64,000 bases of DNA from Tridacna crocea (Eukaryota > Mollusca > Bivalvia > Cardiida > Cardiidae): contig OX031065.1 in assembly GCA_943736015.1 (NCBI GenBank), forward strand, positions 47,532,992-47,596,991, written 5' to 3'. The position numbers were made by a program, and so were the translations under genes. The first letter of the stretch is position 1. The number at the start of each line of letters is the position of its first letter. This document shows positions 18,901-24,995 of this stretch, piece after piece. The notes beneath the pieces were generated by a model that had not been told where the DNA came from, did no database searches, and saw only the letters and a program-made list of their open reading frames with translations.

Positions 18901-20569
18901 TCTAGTATCACAAAAATCCTTTTGAACTCTTTACCACACGATCCTGACTTTTAATGATCCTGAAAGAGGAGGCTTTTGAAAACATTGTGGGAAAAGGAGA
19001 AAATGCAGGTTACCAGCATTTTCTCCTTTTCCCAAAATGTTTTCTACCCTTTCCAAACCAAATTTCAACTTTTCAGTCAAATGTATTTTGTTGTCTGCAA
19101 ATGCTTTCAATGTGGACCAGTCGATAATTTTGTTGTTTGGTTAAAGAGTTAAAAAACTACAGGCTTCATTAAACCTTTCACAACACAATCCTGTATTTGG
19201 ACCACGCTTCAAATACATCCTGAGAAAAAGGAAAATGCATGCCACCAGCCTTTTCTTTTTTGCCGACATCAGACACAAATCCAATTATCTGACTGAGGCA
19301 ATTTCAATTTTTTGTCTGCAAATGATTAGTGATTTGGATTAATTTAGCCCTTTCCCAAACAATCCCTGGTTTTCTTGACCCTGAGAAGGAAGCCTTCTGA
19401 AAACATTGTCGGAAAAAGAGAAAATGCTGGTACCCAGCATTTTCTCCTTTTCCTACAATGTTTTCTTCCCTTCCCAAAAGAAATTTCAATTTTTGAGTAA
19501 CATTCATCTGCAATTTTTTAAGCTTTCAATTTGCACTCTAAAATCATGTTGTTTTGGTGATTTACGGATGTTTCGGTAACAGACGAGTTCTGTAACATAG
19601 ACTTATAGTGTAAATCAATTGGATGTTTCGGTAACAAAGCAATTATATATGTGACATTCTTTACACCCGATGCATGGCTGTATTTTTATCAAACCTTCGT
19701 TATTTCAAACCTTAATTTGTAATTTCGATTATGTTTCATAAATAATATCTTTGTTATGTACCCAATTTCATGCTGTATTTATTGACCATGTGGAAATGCC
19801 TATTAAGCGAAAATGGGTAGAGAATGAAAAAATAAAAGGTTGGAACCTATCTATCAATGGGTAAAAAGTGTAAAAGTAAAAGGTGTGAACAAAACAAAGC
19901 CATACATTAGGTGTAAAGAACGTCACAGAACATAAATACAATATAATTGCTTTGTTACCGAAACATCCAATCGATTTACTCTATAAGTCTATGTTACCGA
20001 ACTTGTCTGTTACCGAAACATCTGTCACCTGTTTTGGTAAAAAGAGTTAATTGAAATTTTTGTAGTCTGATGAAGAGTTAAAGTAATCTTATCTTAGGGT
20101 CGAAAACTATGTCTCTTGAATACAACTGTTCTTATCAATAACCTTATTTAAATAAATAAATAAATAAATAATGATTCCTAATGATTTCAATAAGTGACGA
20201 AAAATCACCTAAAGAACAACATTCATATTTTGCCTAAATCGCTTGCAGAAGAAAAGTCTTTGATCATTATCATCTCAATAAAAAAAAATGTCTTTCTTGC
20301 TAAAAAAAAAAATTACTTCTAAATGTGATTTTTGAAATTGGTCGATTTTCGTATGAACATTTATTCTCTTGTAATTTACTAGTTGGTGAAAAGACCTGGG
20401 GCCGAATGAAGACTTTAAAGTATACGTAACATTGAAGACGTGACCATACCGGATTTTTTAAAAGTTGGGAGTAACATCGAGCAAGCGCCAATGACTGGCA
20501 ATATCTCAGTTTATAATGATTGCCAAACAATGATATGTAACGTTTCTGTAAAGTAAGAATATTCCTCAT
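721..20569 (-). CDS. TOP2: DNA topoisomerase II-like gene, 13 exons, 3' part outside window
   Basis: Type IIA topoisomerases pass one DNA duplex through a transient double-strand break using ATP. Read on the minus strand, thirteen exons join in phase with AG/GT boundaries: 20569-20380 (tentative), 18777-18689, 17459-17366, 16319-16256, 13902-13757, 12981-12884, 10980-10768, 9876-9706, 8829-8728, 7943-7806, 5164-4963, 2579-2494 and 957-721. They total 1830 bp, or 610 codons. Seen in order are the GHKL ATPase motifs (EILVNAADNK, NDGKGIP, GGRHGFGAK), the transducer QTK lysine (FDMQTKE), TOPRIM EGDSA and DxDxD (DQDED). Breakage-reunion and C-terminal parts lie left of the window. Several near-invariant positions differ from animal TOP2, so I read it as a divergent paralogue, possibly mitochondrial. 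Whether it is expressed is unknown, but no stop or frameshift breaks the exons. Confidence 0.93.
1048..1268 (+). mobile_element. Hairpin MITE T1
   Basis: Left TTAA 1044-1047, right TTAC. Core palindrome intact. Confidence 0.85.
1325..1544 (-). mobile_element. Hairpin MITE T1
   Basis: TTAA at 1321-1324 and 1545-1548. Confidence 0.87.
1707..1925 (-). mobile_element. Hairpin MITE T1
   Basis: TTAA at 1703-1706 and 1926-1929. Both core arms carry the matched change to AAGAAG / CTTCTT. Confidence 0.87.
2105..2285 (+). repeat. Degenerate tandem AAGAGACCACCTG repeat
   Basis: Short imperfect units around AAGAGACCACCTGCT recur four to five times, with an inverted ending (GTGGTCTCTGAATACAGG). Confidence 0.6.
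2494..2579 (-). CDS. TOP2: TOP2-like exon: TOPRIM, altered PLRGK motif
   Basis: This short exon completes Gly from the exon above, then reads LSVIGRKHFGVFPVTGKLL and NVRQTSMNQ. It matches the TOP2 segment GLxVxGRDxYGxxPLRGKxLNV, but with PVTGK in place of PLRGK and RKHFG in place of RDxYG. The acceptor is TTTTGTAG and the donor is CAA|GTAAGT. The phase fits both neighbours, which is strong support for a real exon. Confidence 0.93.
2624..2832 (+). mobile_element. Hairpin MITE T1
   Basis: Left TTAA 2620-2623. The right end is decayed and runs into the next copy. Confidence 0.8.
2837..3057 (+). mobile_element. Hairpin MITE T1
   Basis: TTAA at 2833-2836 and 3058-3061. The right TTAA is shared with the next element. 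Confidence 0.86.
3062..3245 (+). mobile_element. Hairpin MITE T1, 3' truncated
   Basis: Starts at the shared TTAA (3058-3061). The core has matched A-to-T changes in both arms. The right terminus is missing. Confidence 0.75.
3341..3559 (-). mobile_element. Hairpin MITE T1
   Basis: TTAA at 3337-3340 and 3560-3563. Confidence 0.86.
3640..3840 (+). mobile_element. SINE-like repeat family E
   Basis: tRNA-like boxes (TATTGGAGTTGAGCGTCGG, AAGTTCGATACAG) are followed by a body ending CTCAATCGATGTTAAAG. The same tail recurs at 28945-28993. Confidence 0.6.
3880..4368 (-). mobile_element. Hairpin MITE T1 carrying a Mutator-like MITE
   Basis: TTAA at 3876-3879 and 4369-4372. Interrupted by 4087-4345. 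The core arms carry the matched change to ATGAT / ATCAT. Confidence 0.86.
4087..4345 (+). mobile_element. Mutator-like MITE, 9-bp target duplication
   Basis: Terminal repeats start CATCCTCGGATACCCC. The target AAATTTTGT is at 4078-4086 and 4346-4354. 259 bp, noncoding. The superfamily is inferred from the 9-bp duplication only. Confidence 0.85.
4700..4919 (-). mobile_element. Hairpin MITE T3
   Basis: TTAA at 4696-4699 and 4920-4923. It ends 43 bp from the TOP2 exon at 4963. Confidence 0.87.
4963..5164 (-). CDS. TOP2: TOP2-like exon: start of TOPRIM, EGDSA
   Basis: 67 codons include IEKTGLVQRIIESVEKT, GRIKGITKLEDATDAG and CTLIITEGDSAKATALA. The Glu of EGDSA is the catalytic TOPRIM acid. The linker before GRIKG looks slightly shorter than in vertebrate TOP2 by eye. 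The acceptor is CTATTTCAG and the donor is GCTG|GTATGA, leaving one base. Confidence 0.97.
5429..5621 (+). mobile_element. Pearl-like element family F, short copy
   Basis: Begins AACTAGAGCTGTCACTGA and ends near GACAGACAGGCTGATTCCAG and GGGGGTATAAA. It shares both ends with copies at 11.1 and 41.8 kb. Confidence 0.65.
5940..6165 (+). mobile_element. Hairpin MITE T1, decayed
   Basis: The left terminus is lost. The core and right end (GGTAAAGGGG) are visible. Confidence 0.7.
6229..6449 (-). mobile_element. Hairpin MITE T1
   Basis: TTAA at 6225-6228 and 6450-6453. Confidence 0.86.
6735..7490. repeat. Pearl-like tandem core repeats, about 160 bp
   Basis: GGGCAAATAACTCAAAATTC-type blocks followed by TTATGGTTCTTGTGCACTGC recur near 6870, 7025, 7185 and 7345. 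Termini are not resolved. A truncated MITE start (ACCCTTTACAATCCCGAC, 6683 on) precedes it. Confidence 0.65.
7806..7943 (-). CDS. TOP2: TOP2-like exon: transducer with QTK loop
   Basis: 46 codons include IKNQVWVFVNCLIENPKF and DMQTKETLTLQPAHFGSTC. The QTK lysine contacts the ATP gamma-phosphate in this family. The acceptor is CCTCTACAG and the donor is GAG|GTAATT. Confidence 0.97.
7972..8173 (-). mobile_element. Hairpin MITE T2
   Basis: TTAA 7968-7971, right TCAA 8174-8177. The second half of the core is deleted. It starts 25 bp from the TOP2 exon acceptor at 7944. Confidence 0.8.
8178..8380 (+). mobile_element. Hairpin MITE T3, core shortened
   Basis: Right TTAA 8381-8384. The palindrome is collapsed at GCTCGTTTTCACACAGTG. 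Confidence 0.78.
8555..8687 (-). mobile_element. Hairpin MITE T1, right half only
   Basis: TTAA 8688-8691 follows GACATTTGGTAAATGA. It lies next to the TOP2 exon 8728-8829. Confidence 0.6.
8728..8829 (-). CDS. TOP2: TOP2-like exon: transducer
   Basis: 34 codons begin GGTHVKLVTDNLVESLTPII and end TIKPSV. The segment follows FVNSIxT in all TOP2. The acceptor is TTTCTTTCAG and the donor is GTG|GTAAGT, phase 0. Confidence 0.96.
8930..9625 (-). mobile_element. Pearl-like element with four ~155-bp tandem cores
   Basis: TTTCATGGAAAACTGACC and TAAACAAGAAATGAAAATTT blocks recur near 8990, 9150, 9300 and 9455. Then come a decayed ACAGACAG microsatellite and the end block GGCTTTCAGCTAGTAGAGCT. That block is the reverse of the start of the 46.4-kb element. 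Confidence 0.75.
9706..9876 (-). CDS. TOP2: TOP2-like exon: transducer
   Basis: 57 codons run from ISNFKDYVNMYI through VINGRWEVAVTPSDDGF to QTSFVNSIYTER. The HRWEV-FVNSI block is a TOP2 signature. The acceptor is GCTTCAG and the donor is AGG|GTAAGT, phase 0. Confidence 0.97.
9990..10130 (+). mobile_element. Hairpin MITE T1, left part decayed
   Basis: TTAA 10131-10134. It keeps the right half of the core and arm. Confidence 0.7.
10267..10423 (+). mobile_element. Hairpin MITE T1, right core arm deleted
   Basis: TTAA at 10263-10266 and 10424-10427. Deleted from the centre of the hairpin to the right terminus region. Confidence 0.8.
10768..10980 (-). CDS. TOP2: TOP2-like exon: end of GHKL, start of transducer
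   Basis: 71 codons include TWTSNMTQ, GPDFTCVTFYPDLAKFGV, INKDLLALFTRRAYDVSA and the ending LNGKTLP. They align with the TOP2 segment that starts TWxNNM. The acceptor is TTCATTGTAG and the donor is CCT|GTTAGT, both phase 0. Confidence 0.97.
11033..11479 (-). mobile_element. Hairpin MITE T1 hosting a pearl-like F element
   Basis: The left end CCCTTTACCACAC runs to CATTGTGA. After 11434 it resumes with AAGGAGAAAATGCTGG and a decayed right end. Confidence 0.75.
11094..11434 (+). mobile_element. Pearl-like element family F
   Basis: AACTAGAGCTATCACTAAAC opens it. A GACGGATAGACAGACAG microsatellite-like run and GTATACCCCCTCCACTTC close it. 341 bp, noncoding. Confidence 0.78.
11500..11620 (+). mobile_element. 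Hairpin MITE T1 fragment
   Basis: The core (GTGGGAAAAAAAGAAATTGA) and decayed right arm only. Confidence 0.55.
11910..12037 (-). mobile_element. Hairpin MITE T1, right half
   Basis: Ends at the TTAA 12038-12041, which also starts the next copy. Confidence 0.65.
12042..12242 (-). mobile_element. Hairpin MITE T1, right end lost
   Basis: Left TTAA 12038-12041. Stops at the CTTTCAATTT block. Confidence 0.75.
12270..12295 (+). repeat. (ATTG)n microsatellite
   Basis: Six to seven units form the tail of the minus-strand SINE C copy. Confidence 0.85.
12484..12705 (+). mobile_element. Hairpin MITE T1 inside a SINE
   Basis: TTAA at 12480-12483 and 12706-12709. 222 bp. Host is the SINE C of 12265-12800. 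Confidence 0.9.
12884..12981 (-). CDS. TOP2: TOP2-like exon: ATP lid
   Basis: Encodes GGRHGFGAKLCNIFSSKF, then VVETSSKKEGLHFQQ. The glycine-rich ATP lid is kept (GxxGxGxK), but the usual GGRNGYGAK is GGRHGFGAK. The acceptor is AAATCAG and the donor is CAG|GTTTGA. A T2 hairpin MITE ends 39 bp upstream of the acceptor. Confidence 0.96.
13020..13229 (+). mobile_element. Hairpin MITE T2
   Basis: TTAA at 13016-13019 and 13230-13233. The core GCTCGTGACGAGC is perfect. Confidence 0.9.
13385..13570 (-). mobile_element. SINE family B, partial
   Basis: The body block (GCATGTGTTTCCTGGCTTTC) and TTTACCTCAACC are present. The tRNA-like head is missing. Confidence 0.65.
13757..13902 (-). CDS. TOP2: TOP2-like exon: GHKL G1 box
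   Basis: Encodes SENMIRIWNDGKGIPVV, then KYKMYIPTLIFGHLLTSSNY and DDTMKRITG. NDGKGIP is the ATP-binding G1 box. LLTSSNYDD is a TOP2 signature. The acceptor is CGTTCAG and the donor is ACAG|GTTAGT. Phases agree with both neighbours. Confidence 0.96.
13930..14185 (-). mobile_element. Hairpin MITE T1 with a small internal duplication
   Basis: TTAA at 13926-13929 and 14186-14189. The CCTTGAGGAAAGAGTC block is repeated as CCCTGAAAAAGAAGCC. Matched arm change GAGGAAAT / ATTTCCTC. Confidence 0.8.
14269..14489 (-). mobile_element. Hairpin MITE T1
   Basis: TTAA at 14265-14268 and 14490-14493. Confidence 0.88.
14579..14799 (+). mobile_element. Hairpin MITE T3
   Basis: Flanks read CTAA on both sides rather than TTAA. 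Confidence 0.82.
14813..15330 (+). mobile_element. SINE family A, split by a hairpin MITE
   Basis: The head carries an A-box (TAGCTCAGTTGATAGAGC) and a B-box (GGGTTTGATTCCC). Then come the AACTGAGATCCCATGTGATG central domain and, after the MITE 14983-15204, the tail domain to CAACCAGCGGCAATGA. Confidence 0.85.
14983..15204 (+). mobile_element. Hairpin MITE T1 inside a SINE
   Basis: TTAA at 14979-14982 and 15205-15208. 222 bp. Host is the SINE A of 14813-15330, and uninterrupted SINE A copies show the single TTAA. Confidence 0.92.
15379..15588 (+). mobile_element. Hairpin MITE T2
   Basis: TTAA 15375-15378, right TTAC 15589-15592. Core perfect. Confidence 0.87.
15833..16053 (-). mobile_element. 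Hairpin MITE T2
   Basis: TCAA 15829-15832 and TTAA 16054-16057. Confidence 0.85.
16256..16319 (-). CDS. TOP2: TOP2-like exon: GHKL N-box
   Basis: Encodes VNAADNKINDKKMTC then IKIDIDP. This is the Bergerat-fold N-box, where the Glu and Asn that activate water and bind magnesium lie at the joint with the previous exon. The acceptor is TTTGACAG and the donor is GATCC|GTAAGT. A decayed hairpin MITE begins about 20 bp upstream of the acceptor. Confidence 0.96.
16340..16570 (+). mobile_element. Hairpin MITE T1, strongly decayed
   Basis: GTTTACCAAATAAAAC and GGGATTGTGTGGTGAAGG mark the ends. The core has lost most pairing. Confidence 0.6.
16712..16935 (-). mobile_element. Hairpin MITE T1
   Basis: TTAA at 16708-16711 and 16936-16939. 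Confidence 0.86.
17106..17326 (-). mobile_element. Hairpin MITE T1
   Basis: TTAA at 17102-17105 and 17327-17330. Confidence 0.87.
17366..17459 (-). CDS. TOP2: TOP2-like exon: ATPase domain
   Basis: Encodes WMWVLDNQGKK and YVPGLYKIFDEIL, matching the TOP2 strand-loop and the helix leading to the catalytic EILVNAADN motif. The acceptor is TTTTCAG and the donor is TTTTAG|GTAAGG. It ends with one base that completes Val with the next exon. A hairpin MITE lies 39 bp beyond the donor. Confidence 0.96.
17515..17815 (-). mobile_element. SINE family C copy
   Basis: Has the tail (ATTG)n, body and reversed tRNA-like head as at 45.5 kb. It lies just upstream of the TOP2 exon 17366-17459, inside the intron. 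Confidence 0.8.
17933..18157 (-). mobile_element. Hairpin MITE T1
   Basis: Left TTAA 17929-17932, right TTCA. Confidence 0.82.
18205..18308 (+). mobile_element. Hairpin MITE T1, left part
   Basis: Has the arm AAATTTTGGACTTGTTTAAA to the GATAGG position, then SINE B sequence. Confidence 0.6.
18308..18560 (-). mobile_element. SINE family B, partial
   Basis: Contains GTTTCCTGGCTTTCTCACAC and the CATGCATTAGAGG stretch. The head is missing. It starts inside a truncated hairpin MITE (18205-18308). Confidence 0.6.
18689..18777 (-). CDS. TOP2: TOP2-like exon: ATPase domain start
   Basis: Encodes EDIYQMKTQLEHILLRPD then TYISSVEKDTK, the conserved opening of the TOP2 ATPase domain. The usual TYIGSVE is TYISSVE here. 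The donor after 18689 is AAG|GTAGCA. The acceptor CAG at 18778-18780 has a poor pyrimidine tract. The exon could instead begin at 18784 (ACA ACA GTC) or further upstream. The reading frame stays open upstream, so the left boundary is the least certain part. Confidence 0.9.
18927..19148 (-). mobile_element. Hairpin MITE T1
   Basis: Right TTAA 19149-19152, left TGAA. Confidence 0.84.
19174..19345 (-). mobile_element. Hairpin MITE T1, decayed
   Basis: The ends and a CATGCCACCAG core are recognisable. Confidence 0.55.
19348..20046 (-). mobile_element. Hairpin MITE T1 hosting foldback element I
   Basis: The left end CCCTTTCCCAAAC is intact. The right end AAAAAGAG and TTAA (20047-20050) resume after the 471-bp insertion. 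Confidence 0.8.
19559..20029. mobile_element. Foldback element I, 9-bp target duplication
   Basis: TGTTTTGGT at 19550-19558 and 20030-20038. Long terminal inverted repeats hold GGATGTTTCGGTAACA twice per arm and CTTTACACC further in. The middle is AT-rich and noncoding. Confidence 0.85.
20050..20379. other. No gene recognised; (AATA)n at 20150-20170
   Basis: AT-rich intron sequence of the TOP2-like gene if the candidate first exon is right. Contains a short AATA run and nothing else recognised. Confidence 0.5.
20380..20569 (-). CDS. TOP2: Candidate first coding exon of TOP2-like gene, mitochondrial-type leader
   Basis: The ATG is at 20569-20567. The 63 codons contain many Arg and Lys, many Tyr, Leu and Ser, and no Asp or Glu (begins MRNILTLQKRYISLFGNHYK). 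This is the usual composition of a mitochondrial targeting presequence. The donor after 20380 reads ACTA|GTAAAT and leaves one base. The next exon starts with two bases, so the phase fits and the joint reads SPT-I-EDIYQ. An alternative donor at CCCCAG|GTC would pair with an acceptor at 18785. Linking this ORF to the gene is an inference: no transcript evidence, and other first exons are possible. Confidence 0.5.
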
Positions 20570-20980
20570 GGTGTAAACATGTGTATCATTTATTTATGGC
20601 ATTATGAGCCGGAAAATAAACAATATTTCAATTAGCCTTTGAGTAATCACCCCAATACACCCAAAGATACATATAATCCTCAATTGCTTCAATAGACGTG
20701 TATATTTACTTTAAGAAACAACAATTAAAAACTAAATTCTTAGTCATTTCCTTTATCATACTGTATATAGATCTATCTATTGCAATGAATTCATCTACAA
20801 CAGCCACCGAGTTACGAATCGGCCTTTGTTTATTGGAGCTTTTCTTGTAAGCCAAGAAAGACAGTCAGCCTTGCATGCATTACTTTTTAACAGCTTTCGA
20901 CAATGATATTATCAGGATGAACGAATGAATGCCTACATAGTTTTGAGGACAAAAACCGCTATGTATTTCCACCAGTCCGT
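20570..20980. promoter_or_regulatory. Possible 5' flank of the TOP2-like gene
   Basis: Lies upstream of the candidate start codon on the minus strand. No convincing core promoter motif was seen. Listed only because its position would make it the promoter region. Confidence 0.25.
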
Positions 20981-20984
20981 TTAA

Positions 20985-21186
20985 CCCTTTACCAAACCAC
21001 ACAGTTTTAGACTGGTCCAAATTGAAAGCACTTGCAGACGACAAAATTAATGTGACCCAAAATTCAAAATCTCCAGTGGGAAGGATAGAAAACATTGTGG
21101 TTACCAGCATTTTCTCCTTTGCCTAAAGTGTTTTCAAAAGGCTTCTATCTCAGGGTCGTAAAAACTAGGGATTGTTTGGGAAAGGG
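20985..21186 (+). mobile_element. Hairpin MITE T1, left core arm deleted
   Basis: TTAA at 20981-20984 and 21187-21190. The core reads ACATTGTGGTTACCAGCATT. Confidence 0.84.
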
Positions 21187-21395
21187 TTAAATATGCATCT
21201 CGGGACGGTATAAAACGCAGATAAAAGTGCTTTATGGAAAGTGACTGAAACGGATTTTCAAAAATACTTGTTGAAGTCCCATGTATTTCAAACTAGTGTA
21301 CACCAGTTTGAGGATAACTATATCTCATTTCACGTGGTCCAGATACAGAGTACGAGCATGAGTAACTGAAGTAAGACTAAAGTTGAGGCGTTCAA

Positions 21396-21613
21396 CCCTT
21401 AACCACATGACAAAATTTTAGGCCTGTTCAAATCCAAAGCATGTGCAGACACAAAAATTAATGTTGGTAAAATTGTGGAAGATTTAGAAAAAGGGTAGAA
21501 AACATTGTGAGAAGGAGAAAATGCTGGTTCCCAGCATTTTTTCCTTTTCCCACAATGTTTTCAAAAGTCCTGTTTCTCAAGGTCGTCAAAAGTCGGCATT
21601 GTGTGAGGAAGAG
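21396..21613 (+). mobile_element. Hairpin MITE T1
   Basis: TCAA 21392-21395 and TTAA 21614-21617. Confidence 0.83.
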
Positions 21614-21701
21614 TTAATTTTTTCTAGCAGACAGAATTTTTAAAAAAGTATCACGGTGGAGAAAACAAGAAAAACACAGAAAGAAAATTAAACACTAAGT
21701 T

Positions 21702-21703
21702 GA

Positions 21704-21755
<52 letters not shown>

Positions 21756-21757
21756 AA
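21702..21757 (+). repeat. (GAAA)n microsatellite
   Basis: About 13 perfect units immediately before the SINE A copy. Confidence 0.95.
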
Positions 21758-21761
21758 AACA

Positions 21762-22012
21762 ATGTCATTTCGGAGTCCTTGGTGATTTGATGGGTTGGGT
21801 TCGAGTCCCAAAGCTGGCCATCATAAATTACTAATAGTCTTTCGGATGAGACATTAAACCGAGGTCCCGTGTGACGGTGCTATACACCGAACACGTTAAA
21901 GATCCAGGGAGACTTAGGATACGTTTCGTCTTAAGGCTTCTCTATCCCCGTAGCAGTACTAACCAGTTTTAAAGGGGCGTAGCCCATATGGGCGACCGGT
22001 GGCAGCGATGAA
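21762..22012 (+). mobile_element. SINE family A, head truncated
   Basis: The B-box (GGGTTCGAGTCCC) is present, followed by CTTTCGGATGAGACATTAAA, CACGTTAAAGATCCAGGGAG and the end block ATGGGCGACCGGTGGCAGCG. A (GAAA)n run sits where the head should begin. Confidence 0.85.
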
Positions 22013-22016
22013 TTAA

Positions 22017-22243
22017 CCCTTTAAAATACCCAACAGCAAAATTTTGGACTCTACCATACTCAAAGCATTTGCAGATGCAAAACTATGGTATGTAGTTCAA
22101 GTGATGGTTTCTGACTCCGATAGGGTAGAAACATTGTGAGAAAAGGAGAGAATGCTGGTTATCAGCATTTTCTCCTTTTCCCACAATGTTTAAAAAGCCT
22201 TCTTCTGCAGGGTCGTTAAAACTCGGGATTGTGTGGTAAAGGG
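22017..22243 (+). mobile_element. Hairpin MITE T1
   Basis: TTAA 22013-22016, at the very end of SINE A. Right ATAA. Confidence 0.83.
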
Positions 22244-22534
22244 ATAAAAGCAAATTCAGTCTATCGATTCGACCGTTTGTGCTTTTGTTCCACAGATCTA
22301 TCCTCGATCGTTTGGTACCCTTTCTGCGAAAATAATCAAAGCCTTTTGTTTTATGTATCATTCCCCACCATTTTTTTAAGTACGTACGTTATTGTCGATT
22401 TTTATCGGAACCTAAATAAAAATGAAATCGATTTTTTTTTTTTTGTGCGATACTGCAAATGTGCAACCTTTAATGGAAATAAGCCTTCATTTTATCATGA
22501 GCATAGCGTTGTATTATTCGCTTTTTATCGTTAA

Positions 22535-22755
22535 CCCATTACCACACAATCCCTACTTTTGACGCCCCTGAGAAAGAAACCTTTTGAAAACACTGTGAGA
22601 AAAGGAGAAAATGCTGGTAACCAGCATTTTCTCCTTTTCCCACAATGTTTTCTAACCTTCACAAAACAAATTGCAAATTTTCAGTCACTTTTATTTTGTC
22701 GTCTGCATATGCTTTCGATTTGGACAAGCCTAAAATATTGTCGTTTGGTAATGAG
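22535..22755 (-). mobile_element. Hairpin MITE T1
   Basis: TTAA at 22531-22534 and 22756-22759. Confidence 0.88.
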
Positions 22756-23392
22756 TTAATTAAGGTAGTGGGCCCGTAATAGGCCTAGTGCAGCATTGCA
22801 TAAAATTTCTTGACAGTTGATTAAGATAGGTTTATACAGATGTGATACTTTTGTACATTTCTAACCGACCAGAAATTCCTTTGATTTCTGTCTTGAACTA
22901 ATTTACTTATTTGTTGATACTTTTGTTGGTTTCCAGAAAGGGGAGGTAATTATCATAGCCATTTGTTTATAAATGATAATTCTAGGAAAAACAAAACGGA
23001 AAAAGTGGCTCGGTAAAAGTAGTACAGTAAAACTCATTTTTAATCTTAGCAAATTTTCTAGGACAATATTGTAGTGGAAATAGCTGTTTTTCTATTGTCG
23101 GGTCCACTAGGATAACACCACGCCGTTTCAGACATCTTGAGAATAGGGGTTCGCTGGCTTGAAACCACAGCTCGTCCGAAAAATGAATGAGGATCAATGA
23201 CAAGCTATTTGGGTATTTTTGAGTATTTCTTTGAGTTAACCCCCCCTCCCCCTCCCCAAACACACACACGTTGTATAGCATCCAGGGAGCGAGAGAGATT
23301 TTATAACACCATACACACTGCCCAAACAATAAAGGCATGTGTCTCATCTTTCAACCGTCAATTAGCAAAAAGTAGTGAGTTTTCTTTTTTAA

Positions 23393-23613
23393 CCCTTTAC
23401 TCCATAGATACTCATTTCTACGTAATACCTTGTAGGAGCCTTTAGAAAACATTGTGGCAAAAGGTGGAATTGCTCGTTACGAGCAATTTCACCTTTTGCC
23501 GCAATGTTTTTACACTATCAAAACATGTCATATACAGATAAGAAACGGCTTCATCCCTGCTGTTATTTAGGGTCAATTAAAGATACCATAGAAATGCCTT
23601 ATGGGGTAAAGGG
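23393..23613 (+). mobile_element. Hairpin MITE T2
   Basis: TTAA at 23389-23392 and 23614-23617. Confidence 0.88.
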
Positions 23614-24990
23614 TTAAGGCATCAAAAATATTCTTAAACTTACGAAAACAAAAGACAAGATGAACTGCAGTAATTACAATAAACACACCACTTGCACCCA
23701 TGCCCTTTCCTTCAGCCTTATCCCGCTGAATAATTAAAATAAAATTTCAATCCGATAGCGAAAACCCAAAGATTGCTATTTAAAAGTTATGATTAAGGGA
23801 ATAGTATTTCCTTATTGCACAGTGTAGATGCAAGATCAGACTGCATGCTGTCCGCAAAAGGTCAGTAAGTCGCGCTTAGAAACCAAAGGGTTAACTAAAG
23901 ATAGACGTACTTTTAGTCGTTTTCATGCAGCCCTTTAAAGGTGGCACTTCAGATTCTGGGACGAAAATTTTACATAAGTACAATAAATAATCCCTATACT
24001 CCCTAAGCCTTATAATTTTCTTTCATAAAACCCCAGCAGTCGAAACCATCCGACAACAAGAGAAATTAAAGATATACTACAGCTTAGGTGGACACCGACG
24101 GGAAGCACGATCTATTTATACATGAGCAACTTGCTCATTTATATACCGGAAATACGCATACGAACATACAAACATAGCGTCCGAAGAGGACATTATGGAA
24201 AATAATTACATGTTTGTTATGTAATGGAATTTAAGCGTCATTAGTAACGTGCCAGTCACTTAACACTCCCACATTTTTTCTAATTTTATCTTTGGCACGA
24301 AATCTAAAAATAGCTTAATAAGCTACGTAGCCTTTTAAGGGAATACCATCAATTTTTTTTTTAACAATTTTGATTATCTTAATTATTGATGATCTGTATT
24401 GTTTTTCCATATAAATTTCAGTGATATATATATTTTTCAATTTGGTGTGATGTGAAAAATCTAAATACCCACCTTTAACTAGTACAAAAAGTACATGCAC
24501 GTTTCGAAGAAATAAATGCGGAATAAATGGTATATTCATACTTCAATAAACGCACTGAACTTTCAAACTGATTCATAATTGAATTACGTAAGACAAAGGT
24601 CACGCGATATTGTCTTACTGTTTGCGAGTGCTTCTTCGTCCTCTTTACATACATACATTGAAACTATACTCCTCACAAAAAGTTAAGCGACAATTGATAA
24701 CCGCTGCAGCAAAATTTTAATATAACAGATATATTGACAATTTTATTGTACAAATGTAATGATATTGAGTTCCAAACCAGTCCAAGCCATTCTGTACTTC
24801 TAATAGATTATGTTTCTCACTTTGAGGCTTTTGACGTACGGTACTGTCTAAATCAGGATGCAAAAAAGTGGTTCTGCACTACCCAGATTTTTTTTAGATC
24901 TCTAAAATCTGTTCAGTCTGCAGCCAGAACATAGTCAATACTCGTTATGGCCACCATTAGCAAAAATACAAGCTTAAACTCTCCCGAGCA
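23614..24990. other. No gene or clear element recognised
   Basis: AT-rich. A diverged copy of the AGATCAGACTGCA palindromic repeat lies at about 23745-23895. The rest shows no long ORF and no repeat I could name. Confidence 0.5.
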
Positions 24991-24995
24991 ATGAC

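Noticed and set aside
18674-18911. ATG-initiated frame beginning MADFTF just upstream of TOP2 exon 2, as a possible native start
   Set aside because: It is out of frame with the EDIYQ reading frame, so it cannot start the TOP2 protein without a further splice.
21758-22012. Assigning SINE A to a named superfamily from its GGATGAGACATTAAACC domain
   Set aside because: The domain looks familiar from other invertebrate SINEs, but I could not confirm the name without a database search.
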